From Sclerotinia nivalis (taxonomy: Eukaryota; Ascomycota; Leotiomycetes; Helotiales; Sclerotiniaceae), in contig JAPEIS010000006.1 of the NCBI GenBank assembly GCA_029531795.1, forward strand, positions 1,178,001 through 1,242,000: a DNA stretch of 64,000 bases, read 5' to 3'. This document shows, one piece after another, positions 1-12,100 of this stretch (position 1 is the first letter of the stretch; the number at the start of each line of letters is the position of its first letter). A program made the translations under genes and the position numbers. The notes beneath the pieces were generated by a model. The model was not told the origin of the DNA. It did not search any database and worked only from the letters and a program-made list of their open reading frames with translations.

Positions 1-785
1 GCTTCTCAATCGTAGCTATAGCATTGTCTACACTGCTACTTTCTAGACAAATGCGCAGTGCAATATGGATTGGAAGCTTCGAGGTCTCCGTTGGACGAGC
101 CCTGATAGCGTTGAGACATACACCAACGCCGGCTGAATTGAAACCAATTTTACCCACGATGCCAGCCTGTGTTGTTTGGTTACTTCACCACATCATCTAA
201 CATGACCGAGAAATATAAAGATAAAAAGCATGAAATCATACCTCAGTGACCATCCAAATCTTCTCTTTCCCTGTTCTTTCTATTTCGACCATCACCAAAT
301 TCTTCATAACATTCTCAGTCCAGTCCCAATTCTGCGCCAACACGACTTTTCCATCCTCCTTACCTTGCATTTTCCATCCCAAACTCGTACATCCATCGGT
401 AAACTTTCCCAACGCTATCTCGCTCCTACAATTAAGCACTATAATATCCAGAATATCAACTTTCGCACCCTCGGCAATGCCTACCATTTCCTCATAGATA
501 TCTGGTGTTAGTTTTCGAATTGTGGTTTGGAACTCCCGTGCAATTTTGGGGAGTTGGGACCATGATAATGAGGATGTGGATCGGAACATTGCATCATATA
601 TCTTCATCTGACTTCTGATCTCGGATGACAGAAGACTGCCATGTTGAAGTCCTATCTAGGAGATGTGAGATGTTGGTTATTGGAAAGTGGGGCGGGTCTG
701 CATGGAGGAGAATGTGAGAAACAGGATTTACCTCTCTTGGAGTTCCTTCAAGTACAATCTTTTTGGGGGATAAAGTGGAAGTCAT
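1..785 (-). CDS. C45 (isopenicillin N acyltransferase-like) Ntn hydrolase, 3' part outside window
   Basis: Protein of the peptidase C45 / acyl-CoA:6-aminopenicillanate acyltransferase family. Members are Ntn hydrolases that cleave themselves at a Gly-Cys bond and then hydrolyse or transfer acyl groups; the real substrate here is unknown. Exons read on the minus strand: 732-785, 242-655 and 1-166 (runs off the window). With these splices the N-terminus reads GTPREIGLQHG, the family's GTP.E.G.QHG signature. DGCTSLGW follows, placing the nucleophile at about Cys107, then QNWDW, and exon 3 begins AGIVGKIGFNSAGVGVCLNA, the conserved central block. Both introns are phase 0. All key residues visible so far are intact, so it is probably functional. 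No beta-lactam biosynthesis genes are visible beside it, so a penicillin role is not supported. Family assignment is strong; the specific reaction is unknown. Confidence 0.88.
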
Positions 786-2467
786 GGTGATCTATGATAT
801 GTATGTATTCAGAGTATTATGAGCGTGAAGTTCTTTCTTTTTTGAGATTCAAAGTTATTGATCATGGAAGGAGAGATTAGACCATTACCCCGCGGCGGGG
901 GCATAGATACCGAATAGATTCCGACTTAGCCGAATCTCTTTTCAACGTCCTGTTCATATTTGGACATGAAAACGGAGATCCGATGAATGATACTTCCAAA
1001 TCTAGATACTGCACCCAGGTATGTTTCAGCATCATACCCGGAGTTGGAATACGGAATGATATTTGAGTGCCAGCTTCAACTGCAGCCTCAAAACTATATT
1101 TACGAGTACCAAATATGCTCAAGTCTATTCCCAAGTCATGCCGCATCCAGTTACACCGTCATTAAGGGTTTAAAATGTATCGACAAATAACTGGAGTCTA
1201 TTATTCGTACTTTTAGTCGTGATTATAAGTCCCGAAATCAGATTTACAACCACATCTAACCATACCATGACTCGATAATCGTCACAGAAAGCCTAGAGTG
1301 ACTGAAAAATTAGCTATATTTCATGGCCAGACTCATACTGCTCGTGCCAAATACACGTTTAAAACCACATGCAATCACCTTTTGACTTTATACTAGTTGT
1401 TCAGAGATTAAAACGACTGGCTAAACAGACACGATTTGATTTGACAGGCACAATAGTGGTAATGAGTCCCAAACACATACATTCAGCAACATTCTCGTCA
1501 TTTTTGACTACATACTTCACTCCCAATTATCCCAATGCACCTTATTAGAATCTAGCTGTCTTCTAATATAAAGCACTACATAGCACGCGAGTACATTAAC
1601 TAACTCATCAACAAAGCAGCACATAATTGCCCAGCTTTCTCTTTCTTCCTATCGCTTCGATGCTCCTCAACTTATTATATTCCTACCTCGTATCTCATAT
1701 ATTTTACACGTCGTCCCTAAAATTCGATATACCAACACCCTTCACTCCTCCCCTATCCACCCACGGATTCTTCCCATCCCACCAAATCCCCATCATATTT
1801 CCCACTTCCCCCCTTCCTCTTCCTCTTCCTCCCCACTCCTCCCCATCTTCTCACCACATTCCTATTCCTCACATCTAACTCCCAACCCCGCCCCCCCAAC
1901 AACCGTCACAAAGACCACTCACCTCACTAACAATCCCCTCACTCAATTTTAAATACTTTAATCTGTATCCTTCATATCCTTATATCTTTAATTCTTTATA
2001 TTTTCTTAACACATTTCGAACCTTCTCCTTACCATCTAACCATTTAACCATCTTACTCTCATTCTTACCCTCACTCTCATTCTTACCTTTTACCTCTTTT
2101 CAATCAACCCTGAATTCTGACCCTGAATTCTCCCCTCAACCCTTCAACCCCTCAAAAATGCACCACAATCAAACATATAAACTGAAGCACAAATCAAACT
2201 ACCAACCAAACTATCAAATCAAGCTCCCAAAGAGACGAGGTAAAAAACCGTATATAATTCCCTCTAACTTTAACTTTATCTTTATCTTTATACATAATAT
2301 TTCCCTCAACATCTAATCCACAAATCCTCACGCTCATACCGATACATACATTTATTTATTTCCCCCTCCCCTATCTAAGTCCAACTAGTCAACTATCCTA
2401 TCCTCTTGTATCCCATCCAAATCCTCGTTTATTCAACTCAACCAACTCCCAATATTCATCTAAATTT
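786..2467. other. Intergenic, pyrimidine-rich on + strand
   Basis: No convincing gene. From about 1620 to 2460 the + strand is strongly pyrimidine-rich (long C/T runs, few G), next to the 3' end of the SET-domain gene. The open frames seen here are low-complexity translations of that tract. A short frame at 877-1146 (-) has no recognisable domain and was not called. Confidence 0.6.
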
Positions 2468-4414
2468 TCAAATACCATTTGGTACTGAATTTTCTTTCCC
2501 CTGTAACGTCGTTTCTCCATCTACAAATCCATTTACTACAAGTTCCCCATCCGTCTCTTCGCCAGTAGAAGTATGCGCATCCCCATCTACATTCCCATAT
2601 CCATTAACCTTTTTCCCCTCAATCTCCCCCGCCTCCCTCCTACACCTCTCACACATACACCAACCGCCCAGACTCCCCTCCGCCCATTCCCTCCTCTCCT
2701 TAACCGGCAATTCAATATCACAATAATGATTCCAAATCTCGTCTCCCTTTTTCACACCTCCTTTCCCACTGATTCTTTTCTCTCTACACCACAGTTTCAT
2801 TCTTCCACCCCATTCCCACTGTACATTTGGATTACAATCATGATTTGCCAAAGACCACAATGGATGCACAGCCGCCACTTCCGGCATACCCGTCGTCGTA
2901 TTGACTCTCGCCGATGCCGTACCACGGAATTTACTATAGAGAGTATTGAGGACCCAGAGATCATATGAAGCGAGCTCGGCGAAAATATCTATATCCATTT
3001 TTTCGAGGATATGAAGAGGTGTGGAGATATTGCTTGAGAAAGAAAACGGAAGAGTCCAGACTGGCGGAGGTTCTGATCTTGAGGAGATGGGTACTGCATT
3101 AGAAGCCGGATCGAGAAAATCACCCCAAATGAATTTTACTTCTTTGAGGTCGAGAGGATGTACTTCTTGAGTTGCTGACATGGCTAATGCACGAGTGAGA
3201 AGTAAAAGATAGAGGGCATTAGGAGATTCTTTAGGATCTGGATCTTTGGAGATGTTGTCGATGTCTTTTTCGCATATGGCGGGGTGATAGGTTTCTAGTG
3301 CCAGATTGAGACAGGTTTCGTTGCAGAACATGATGTCATAGCAATCAGGACAACCTACTACCGTGCTATTTTTGCCCAACGGTGGTAATGGTGTACTGCA
3401 AACATCGCAAAGTGCATCCTTGAGACGATTATTAACGGTCAAAACAGAAACTTCTTCAAGAACCGTCTCGCCAGGGCGAATATCATCTGTTGCGAAAAGT
3501 CCCAATTGCTTGTTCGTTGGTATAGCACCATCCTCGTCCTGAACGATAGCAGCTTCCACAAGTGTAGGTAATTCGACGGCCCTAACCTCCACTTTCGAAG
3601 ATATAGCTTGTAATTCCTGATTCAAAAAGTCGAGAGATTCTTGCGAGAAACGGTTCGGTTCGTGGTTATTCCAAGGATATATTTCGCGTCGTACCAACCC
3701 CTGATCAGGTAACTCTGAAATATCCACCTTATCAGTCTTTAACCTTCTCTTCGCCATGTTGAAAATATAATCCTTCACTTGATTCAATTCCTCATCATCC
3801 GGCGCAACTTTTAATCCTCTGCTGCAAAAATCATAAGCACTCTTTAAGCATCCGCATAACAGAAGACTCAAAGAGAGATTTTGATAGCATCGCAATGCAG
3901 CCTTATCTGCAATTCGCATGTATACTTCTTCATCCACCCGATCAACATCCACCTTCTGAATTCCCTTCCCCTCGATGATATCATCGTTTCCATCTACGGA
4001 TCGATGAACATGTCTCTTTAAAATATCGTCCGAAAACCCTTCCGCGAGTCGAGATTTAAACGTCTCCAAAGCCTGTTCATGATATTCGAAACTCTCATCC
4101 TTCAATTCATCGCATAACAAAAGAGCCCGATAACTATCACCCGCCGCCAGATCCGGATATCCCAAATCGCTATAGACGCCAGCTCGTTCGAGGTAAAGTA
4201 ATAAATCGTAAGGGTCCTCCTCCAATCTTTCAGTTAGCTCATGTCGTCTCCCCACAAAGATGGAGGTATCATCCTCCAAGTCGCTTTCTCTATCCATGGT
4301 GCTTTGAACATGATCCTTTGGATGAAAGAAGTATGCGAATGGTGTATCCAAGTTAAAAGGTCGCACCAAGGAACTTTTTTTCTTCCTATATTGTGGTGCG
4401 GGAGAAGGAGGCAT
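2468..4414 (-). CDS. TPR-like / SET domain protein with inserted MYND-like zinc finger (SMYD-type)
   Basis: Single-exon gene of 648 aa. Residues about 65-220 form helical TPR-like repeats. A split SET domain follows: SET-N at about 302-321 (QLGLFATDDIRPGE), a Cys-rich insert at 336-381 with CxxC pairs resembling MYND, the core NHDCNPN at 524-530, then GDEIWNHYC near 558-565. Post-SET cysteines lie at about 586, 588 and 591. This is the layout of SMYD/SET-5-like fungal lysine methyltransferases that use S-adenosylmethionine. Substrate (histone or not) cannot be told. An alternative start is Met40 (4297), just before an acidic stretch; the first Met gives a basic N-terminus. The C-terminal 50 residues are Gly/Asp/Asn-rich and look disordered. 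The NHxCxPN motif is intact, so catalysis is plausible. Confidence 0.85.
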   Translation of the reverse strand: MPPSPAPQYRKKKSSLVRPFNLDTPFAYFFHPKDHVQSTMDRESDLEDDTSIFVGRRHELTERLEEDPYDLLLYLERAGVYSDLGYPDLAAGDSYRALLLCDELKDESFEYHEQALETFKSRLAEGFSDDILKRHVHRSVDGNDDIIEGKGIQKVDVDRVDEEVYMRIADKAALRCYQNLSLSLLLCGCLKSAYDFCSRGLKVAPDDEELNQVKDYIFNMAKRRLKTDKVDISELPDQGLVRREIYPWNNHEPNRFSQESLDFLNQELQAISSKVEVRAVELPTLVEAAIVQDEDGAIPTNKQLGLFATDDIRPGETVLEEVSVLTVNNRLKDALCDVCSTPLPPLGKNSTVVGCPDCYDIMFCNETCLNLALETYHPAICEKDIDNISKDPDPKESPNALYLLLLTRALAMSATQEVHPLDLKEVKFIWGDFLDPASNAVPISSRSEPPPVWTLPFSFSSNISTPLHILEKMDIDIFAELASYDLWVLNTLYSKFRGTASARVNTTTGMPEVAAVHPLWSLANHDCNPNVQWEWGGRMKLWCREKRISGKGGVKKGDEIWNHYCDIELPVKERREWAEGSLGGWCMCERCRREAGEIEGKKVNGYGNVDGDAHTSTGEETDGELVVNGFVDGETTLQGKENSVPNGI

Positions 4415-5293
4415 GGTGGGGGTGTTTGCATAGGGAGTTCGAATTTTCAGGGATTTCGCCTAGGGGTCCTACAGGGTAGGAGATTAGCCCTGTTGCCCCT
4501 CCTAAATTATTAGTGTCATTACCGAAATAAGGGTTTTATTCAATGTACCCAAAAATTCCGGAGTATTTGCTCCGGTGATTATTATCCAATTACATTATTG
4601 AGATATTTTGACTAAGATCTCATTTTGTCACTCAAAAACAGTATTCGTAGTATTCGTAGTATTCGTAGTATTCGTAGTATTCGTAGTATTCGTAACTTAT
4701 TCGTACTATTCATGCTAGTATGCGTTTTAAGATTATATACCGTCATTATTACAAGACCTACATCTTACTGGTTACTGGTGAATGATAGTCTTAACCTTAC
4801 ATTAGCTATACGGAGAAACTTCCGATTCCATCATATGTATGTAGACATAAAGAGCGCCATCCTTACATATGAAATGCCATCCTTAGCCACAAGTTTGTTT
4901 TCATTCGAATAAAATCATTTAAAATCTTTCAATATTGTTTGAAAAGGGAAAGTTACGATAGAAGGCTCCTCTCGATCAAGACTACCCATACCGTTTCATA
5001 GGAAACGTTGGTGCAATCGCTCGGGATTTAGTTTACTTTTCATTGTGCCTAATACAGGGGCTAGATCTACTACCAAGTGACCAAGTGCTGCTACGTGGTT
5101 CCTTGAATAGCCATGATACCCCTTAACACCGATGCTTTTCTACCGGCATTCCACCACTTATTCTACTTTAACCTTCCAGCTAACGTCTCTCACATCCATC
5201 TTCTACTGTCTACGGAACAGGTCATACTTCCATGTTGTGTTGCACGCCTCTAACCCCCTTCGCCCTTCGGCCCCATCCGTTCCCTTGTCCCGC
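4415..5293. other. Intergenic between SET gene promoter and PHO13 3' end
   Basis: Non-coding apart from the 9-bp tandem repeat listed separately. It holds the 5' region of the SET gene and the 3' flank of the phosphatase gene. No other structure seen. Confidence 0.6.
4641..4694. repeat. 9-bp tandem repeat (GTATTCGTA)x6
   Basis: Six exact head-to-tail copies of GTATTCGTA, followed by degenerate copies to about 4712. It lies in non-coding DNA about 230 bp upstream of the SET-domain gene's start and is a likely length-variable minisatellite. Confidence 0.95.
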
Positions 5294-6383
5294 TCAACCC
5301 CTCAGATCACTTAGTTTATCAACATAGTACGCAGGTACTACAGGAGCATTATCGGCCTCCCATTCGTCTTTCTTAGATACTCCAGTCAATACAGCTAGGG
5401 TACCGCCAAGCTTACCCTCAATGCCGAACTTGATATCCGTATTCAATCGATCTCCAACCATACATGTCTTCTTACGATCGAATTGAAATTTACCTTCAAT
5501 AGAATCCATCATTGCTTGATTTGGTTTGCCTAATGCTGTTGGCTCTTTTCCTATCATATTGATCAATGGAATTGATATAGATCCAGCTCCAGGGAAGAAG
5601 GTATGGTTTGATGGTAAAGTACTGTCAGTATTCGTGGCCAGAAATACCGCGCCTCGACGAAGATAATGGTAAGCATGGCATAGCTTAAGATAATTGATAT
5701 GAAAGTCCAAGCCAGCCAAAACTACGCCAACATTATCATCGAGTAATGAACCATCTGCGATCCCTTTATAATCCTCTGGTGTAATGTCGCGACGATAAGC
5801 TGGATCTGTTCCTCCAATAAACTCCACTCCTTCTGTCTTCAACTCTGTTTCAATACCAGTTTCACCTAGGACGAAGACTTTATTTTTGGGTGCTGGAAGC
5901 TTGAGGATTCGAGATATGTAAATTGCGGAAGAGTAGGCCGAACCGAAGATTTCATCAACATTGCTTGGTATACCAAGAGTAGTAAGTTTTTTCTGATATT
6001 CGGCTCTCGATTTCGTGGAGTTATTCGTTACAAAGACAATCTTTTTTCCTGGAGTAGTTTATCATCAGCAATCATCCAATCAACAGAGTTTCCCAAGTTA
6101 ACCTTTTGATCTCAACAATTCCAAAGTCTCGACGGTCCCTTCGAAAAGATGATCCCCGGACCAAAGAACACCTTTTGTCCATTAGCACATCGTTATTTTG
6201 GATTGTAATCATCGCATATACCATCGCAATCAAATAGGAAGACCTGGAGAGCGAAGAAAGTCAGCGTTGCCCTACATGTTTAAGCTTTCAGGCTTTTGTA
6301 GGACTGACTCAACGCACGTCGAATTGATCGATAAAATCATTTATGGCAGATTGATCGCCGGTAAGATATTTTGGTGAAGCCAT
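5294..6383 (-). CDS. PHO13: 4-nitrophenylphosphatase / phosphoglycolate phosphatase (HAD subfamily II)
   Basis: Four exons on the minus strand, 6318-6383, 6222-6243, 6103-6171 and 5294-6048, give 303 aa starting MASPKYLTGDQ. Exon 2 is only 22 bp and encodes most of HAD motif I, FLFDCDG (Asp27, Asp29), completed in exon 3 as GVLWSGDHLFEG. Motif II is VFVTNNSTKSR (from residue 57), Lys227 lies in GKPNQAM (motif III), and motif IV is MVGDRLNTD (Asp252). Length and motif order match Pho13/PGP, a cytosolic enzyme that removes toxic side-products of glycolysis and the pentose phosphate pathway such as 2-phosphoglycolate and 4-phosphoerythronate. The introns are short (48-74 nt) with GT..AG ends, and without them motifs I and II are lost. 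All catalytic residues are present. A 6-phosphogluconolactonase gene lies 2 kb away, but they are not obviously co-regulated. Confidence 0.93.
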
Positions 6384-8350
6384 AGTAGAAGCAGGTAGAT
6401 ATGAAAGGGTATCTTTGTACAGAACTGAATCGAATGCGCAAAAGCCAATGGTAGTTGAGTTCTTGACTCAAAATCTACAGGACAGGAACAATCGGAGAAC
6501 CGGAGAAGATCCGAGAAATCAATGACCCCGCCAAGAACACGTGAATTAGTATGGACAATCAATTGACGGGTACCTACCTGATAGGTTCAAGTATGACGAA
6601 CCGCCAAGTGCGGCAGTGGAATTTCTTTTTGGATAGCCTCGTAGGGCGAACGGATCACAGCGGGAAACACAAGAAATTTGATAAGGAGGAGATGGATCAA
6701 CGGGATGAGATGGGATAGGATGATCTTCTTGGTAAGACAGTCACTCACTTCTCACATCTGAATTTCTGCAATGATTTATTAGGAGAAGATAAAGTTAAGT
6801 TAGAGATCTGTCAAACTCTCCTTTTTACGCGGGACAAATCGGATCTGTTTGTATTACATTGTTGCAACAGACGACAAATTCACCCCACCAAAGCAACATC
6901 TTTGACGATGGAGGGGTAGACCCGCGTAAGAGAAGTCTCTGACAATTAGCAAGTGTATTTCTAGAAACGGAAATGTTAACCAATTGGCTATTGAATCCCT
7001 AGTAAGTACATCATACATGTCGGTGAGTTGAAGCAGCCAAAAAGTACCGGTTGAGCGCAGACATTTACTCCGTCGACAGAGGAAATTACGAGGCAAAAGC
7101 CCGTCCAAAGAAATGAGCTGTTTCAACCTCACACACTCAAAATCCGTCATGCATGAATTGAATAAATGCCCAGCTGGGCTTCAAATGAGTGGGCCTAACA
7201 AATTGGGCAAGTATGAGATGCACAACACCTTTGGTAAACAAATATCTGTGAAACAAGTACCTAATAATGAAGTACCACTTCTCGGGCGATAGATAGATAG
7301 CTAGCTGAACGGCACAGAATACCAAAAGAGAGAGAGAATTTCTATAGTTGGGTAGGCTTGCAGATTAAAGGGGATTATATGTGCCACAGATTTTCAAGGC
7401 GTGGGAATTTTCTTTTGGGAGTTTTGAAGGACAAATGAAGATATTGGTACTACCTATTTCTCCCGTGTGTTTTGGATGCCTTCTTTTGCCTTGAAATGAA
7501 TACGGATAGGGGGATGTGAGTGAGTGCTTGGCTGAGATATAATAGATTGGATATTCCTCCTTTCCAATTTGATTTTTGGACCCCAAATCAAATCCATTCT
7601 ATTCTATTCTAGTCCCTTCCATTCAAATCACTTCACTTCACTTCACTTCATTTCAAACTCATGACAAAGTTTTTAAAAGTCGGGCCTGGTTTTGTCGAGT
7701 CCGCTGCTGACTAATTGATGATATAAGCACTTTTTCTTATCTATTCATCGAATTGAAAACAGCGTCATCCTGCGGGGCCTGAAACACATGAAAGTAATTT
7801 CCGATTAAAACCTTGACGATCACTGCACCTCACTCTCACTCACTTCAAACAAAACTCACAATTCTCAACAACGATAAAAGTTCACTGTCGAACACATATT
7901 ATTGAATTCAATTAAAGTAAGTAAAATCACAAATCATTATGCACTTTTGACATAAGGGGAAAAGTCTCCTTGTAATAAAACCCGTCCCTGGTATATTTTA
8001 TTTTATTTTATTTTATTTATTTTAAAACCAAACCTCTTTGTTTGCTTATCCCAGCGTCAGCAACCATCATTAATAAACAAACTATCGTCATCGTCAAATA
8101 AATTGTTGCAAGCAATCTAATGCGCCGCTTTCAGATAGAAGGAAAAAAAAAATTTCCCACTTATCGACAACCCATCAAAACCCCCACCATCAAAATCAAA
8201 ACCCTCTCTACTCCGCTCGCATCACCCACAATTCCCAACCTTCCAAATCCATAACTCTTTTTTTTTTTCAAAAATAGGAAAAAGGCTACTCACACAACTC
8301 ACGAAAACTCCTACTCACCCATCCACACAAAATCTAAAACCGTCGCAAAC
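6384..8350. other. Intergenic, divergent promoter region (PHO13 / 6PGL)
   Basis: Separates two divergently transcribed genes, so it contains both promoters. Simple repeats: CTATT units near 7598-7610, CACTT units near 7630-7650, and ATTTT repeats at about 7995-8022. A pyrimidine/A-rich leader precedes the lactonase start. Frames here (for example 6854-7150) are not coding-like. Confidence 0.6.
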
Positions 8351-9136
8351 ATGGTTGGCTCACAACCTAACCTCTTCGCCTTCCCATCCGTCGATACCCT
8401 CGCCACAACTCTCCGCCAATACATCGTACAAGCGCAAAGTTCCGGACTCGCCCGTCACGACGCCTTCAAAATCGCCGTATCTGGAGGTTCTCTACCCAAA
8501 ACCCTCGCTGCAGCTCTTCTCGCCCCATCACATGGTCCGGAAGACACTATCCATTTCTCCAAATGGGAAATCTTTTTCGCAGACGAAAGAGCCGTTCCTC
8601 TCGATCATGAAGACTCCAATTACGCATTATTAAAGAGCGAATTACTCGATAAGATTCCGGCTGAGATGGGAAAACCTACCGTTCATCCAATCGATACGGC
8701 GCATTTGGATGATGTCCAGGAATTGGCGGATCAATATGAACAACTTCTCGTACGCAGTTTTGCTTCGAGAGATTCGGTCAAATTACCGATTTTTGATTTG
8801 TTGCTCTTGGGATGTGGTCCGGATGGTCATACGTGTAGTTTGTTCCCCGGTCATGCATTATTGAGAGAGACGGATGCTTGGGTTGCGCCGATTGAAGATA
8901 GTCCGAAACCACCGCCAAAAAGAATTACATTTACATTACCGGTTGTAACCCATGGAGTTAAGATCGCCTTCGTAGCAACAGGGGGTGGAAAGAAGGAGAT
9001 CATGAAGGCGATTTTTGAAGGAGGGAATGGATTACCTTGTGCATTGGTTAATGAAGGGGCTAGAGAGAGGTGTAGTTGGTTCGTTGATAATGCAGCGGTC
9101 GAAGGAGTTAGTTTCCCTAGGAAAGGAAGTCTTTGA
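8351..9136 (+). CDS. 6-phosphogluconolactonase
   Basis: Intronless, 261 aa. It hydrolyses 6-phosphoglucono-delta-lactone to 6-phosphogluconate, the second step of the oxidative pentose phosphate pathway, in the cytosol. The NagB/6PGL fold motifs are clear: FKIAVSGGSLPKTLAAAL near the N-terminus (phosphate-binding loop), WEIFFADERAVPLDHEDSNY (active-site ADER..P), and LLLLGCGPDGHTCSLFPGH (the G.G.DGH.ASLFPG block) in the middle. Length matches the family (about 240-270 aa). The start ATG sits in a good fungal context (CAAACATGG) after a long A/C-rich leader. Corresponds to yeast SOL3/SOL4; no targeting signal seen. Confidence 0.96.
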   Translation: MVGSQPNLFAFPSVDTLATTLRQYIVQAQSSGLARHDAFKIAVSGGSLPKTLAAALLAPSHGPEDTIHFSKWEIFFADERAVPLDHEDSNYALLKSELLDKIPAEMGKPTVHPIDTAHLDDVQELADQYEQLLVRSFASRDSVKLPIFDLLLLGCGPDGHTCSLFPGHALLRETDAWVAPIEDSPKPPPKRITFTLPVVTHGVKIAFVATGGGKKEIMKAIFEGGNGLPCALVNEGARERCSWFVDNAAVEGVSFPRKGSL

Positions 9137-12100
9137 ATTGCTGGACTACTTAAAGAGCGGGCACCTAGCTACAGTCAAGATTTGATGAGATATGAATATG
9201 CAGTGGAGGAAGATAAATGAAAGGGTGGCTTCTTTGGATCTAGAGTTCAAAGCAAAGATATGGATGGTGTTTCAAAAAGAGCCAAGGATCTTTCTCTGGT
9301 GAATCTTATTAGCTTCATTTCTTTTATGTTTCTTCTATCTACTGTGTAGTGAAAGGACATACATGATATAAAATGACATCAATTTTGCTAGCTTGCCTCT
9401 TTCAGTCTTGAGAATATTGAGAAGAAATCATAGTGATTCTTTTGTGATGTGAAGACAGAATCATTCCAGTAAGATCAATCCTCTATCTTGTACATCTACT
9501 TTCATCTTCTATCTCCCACTCTTCCTTCTTCCTCTCTCTAAACCCTTGATTAAATTTATACTATTAATTATATCAATATTTCATTCCCATCATTAAATCA
9601 TTAAATCTAAATATCTAACAATCATTAATTAGGTCGTAAATCTTATCTAGTAAATCTTAATTATCCAGTATCTAATTTGAATTGGGTTGGATTGGATTGG
9701 AAAAGTAGTAGGTAGTAGGTAGATAGGTAGTTTGTATAAGATCTTATTTTTGTTGCTATAGAAATTTAAATAGAGATAAGAATAGATAGAGATTGATTGT
9801 TATTTATTAAATATGGCAAATAAGTTTTAAACTAGATTTTACTTTCTTTTATTTTGTTTTGTGGAGGGATAAATGAAATATTGTATGAGAGGGGGAATAA
9901 AGGGAGGGATGAGGAGGAGGGATGAGGATTTACTATACTTGTTTTGGGATGGATTGCACAAGGGGGGAGGGGGATGGAAGGGGAAAGGGGTGAGTATTTA
10001 TTGTGGTTATTGTGAAATTGTGGGTTGGGAGTGTTGTGTTTGTGATGTAGATTTGGGATTTGGGGAGATGTGTAAGTAGATAGGGAGGGAGGTAGGTATC
10101 TGGATATGAAATGGAGTGAGTTTGTGGTTTTTGGATAGAAGGGATGGATGGGATGAGGAGGAGAGAGGAAGAGAAGGAGAGGATGATGAAATGGAGGGCA
10201 GTGATAGAATGGTTGGAGAGAGATAGGATGGGATGTGTTGATAGGTATAATTATATTGGTAATGTATAGTGTTAGATATAGGATGAGTGCTGAAGATAAA
10301 TGATGGAAAGAAGATAAGATGAGATAAATGAAATAAAGAACCATGAAGATTTTATAAAAATCATCAAGTGCCCCTGACGGAGTAGGAAATACCCGACCTT
10401 TCGCAGTTTCATTCTTCAGTGCTGTTGTACTGAGATCTATCTCCTTATTTTATCTTATCTAACATTCACGGAGCTAGATATATTTAATAATTACTACTAC
10501 TGAACTATTGTTTGTAAGAATCGATATTTATCACAGAATACAAATATCACTTCATCAATTACTCCTAACCTTTCCAAAGTACTGTCCACAAAGGATATGA
10601 TTGCTAGCGAGAAACGGATGCTGAGGTCAAGGAGCTTCATCTTCAATATTAATAGTGAAGATATTACAAATTCAAAGATTGAAAGGGCTTTAACCAATAA
10701 TCTTGCGCCTATTGAATACCGCATGAATATCAACTCATATATATGAACGGAAAAAAAATAAGAGGTCGTGCTAAACAAACTCACAAGAAATCTTTGAGTA
10801 TTCTGGTGTAGGTCGAAGATTTAAGTTCATTTTGTTTGAGCTATTGATGGAGATCTTTCTGCACGAGCCACTGGTGGAGCAGGGTGTGGTTTTTTGGGTT
10901 CTTTTGGAATCAGTGATTATTGATGACCCGATGGATACCCTTACTCCTGATTTTTGGTTGTTTTGGTCGCTCGCTACCAATCTCATCTTCTAGAACGTCA
11001 TCCAAGGCGGGACTATAACATTCAGCACAGGTATGTCAACACCGTCCAAGAACAACCATCACAATAATTCAACCCTAATGTGGTTATTTAGTTTCAGTGG
11101 TCATCGACTCCATAAACGCTAGTTCGACCATCAGCTTCTTTCTATATGGTCTCGCCTGAGGGCATTAGCGAAGTAGACGAGGAGCGAGCCAAGCTCAAGC
11201 GACTCGCTGTAGTGATCTAAGATGGTCTTTATAGATGGTGAAGCAGATGCAGGAGATGTGGATATTTAATGACAGTAAGGAATGCGGGATTGGACACGGA
11301 TTTTGCATGCCGGATGACTCGTATCTGATACTTTGAGGAACGCTCGCTAAGGTGTAATAGGATGGAATGGGCATGCGGAAAGAAGAGCAGGAGGGGTGAC
11401 GGAAAATTGTGAATGGTGAAAATATCATCATTTGGCATTTCCTATCTTCCTGTACAGAATGAATAAATGAGGCGGTTATCATTGATCATCCCATTTATTA
11501 AATAAAAAGAATACGATAGTATTTTGTAAGTCACACTCGCATTTTGAGATATACTATAAAGAAGCTAGAGTGCTATAGTTGGGCATCTAGGATTTGAAAC
11601 AGTTATGGCAAATGACCCTATGCAGACAAATAAATATATGAGGAAGGGAAAGAGTGTCCATGATACGAATGATGGTATAAGATAACGTGGGAGATGAAAC
11701 ATTACCACTCAAAAAGACCAACAATTAAAATCGATCTATTGAAAGAGTTAAGCACAAATGTGCGTTCGGAACTGTTGGTTTTAGGCATGACAGATAAGCA
11801 TTAAAAGCTTTAAAAGTTTTTTCTTGGGGAAGAATATCTCCAGAATACGGAAGTTACAAGATATCATCAGAGGAGCGGCCAAAGCTAATTGATTAAAGGA
11901 TTCACAATAATCCATATTGGCATGATCCCAGCGGTCCAAAGCAGTGCAAAAGGAAGCGAATTTCTCGGCAAGAATGAATTAGAGGTTGCATGCATGATTG
12001 TAGACAAGAATTGAAACAATCTCAATATCTAGTCTCTACCCAGAGATTGAAATAGGATACTGTGAGCTGCTGGGCCAGACGCTAGGGATGAAGTAGTGAA

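Noticed and set aside
2406..2968. Plus-strand frames of 106 and 131 codons
   Set aside because: Antisense to the SET-domain gene, Pro/Thr/Ser-biased, no homology to anything I recognise.
9832..10344. 170-codon minus-strand open frame
   Set aside because: Pure low-complexity Pro/His/Ser/Leu translation of a homopurine tract; no start context, domain or introns.
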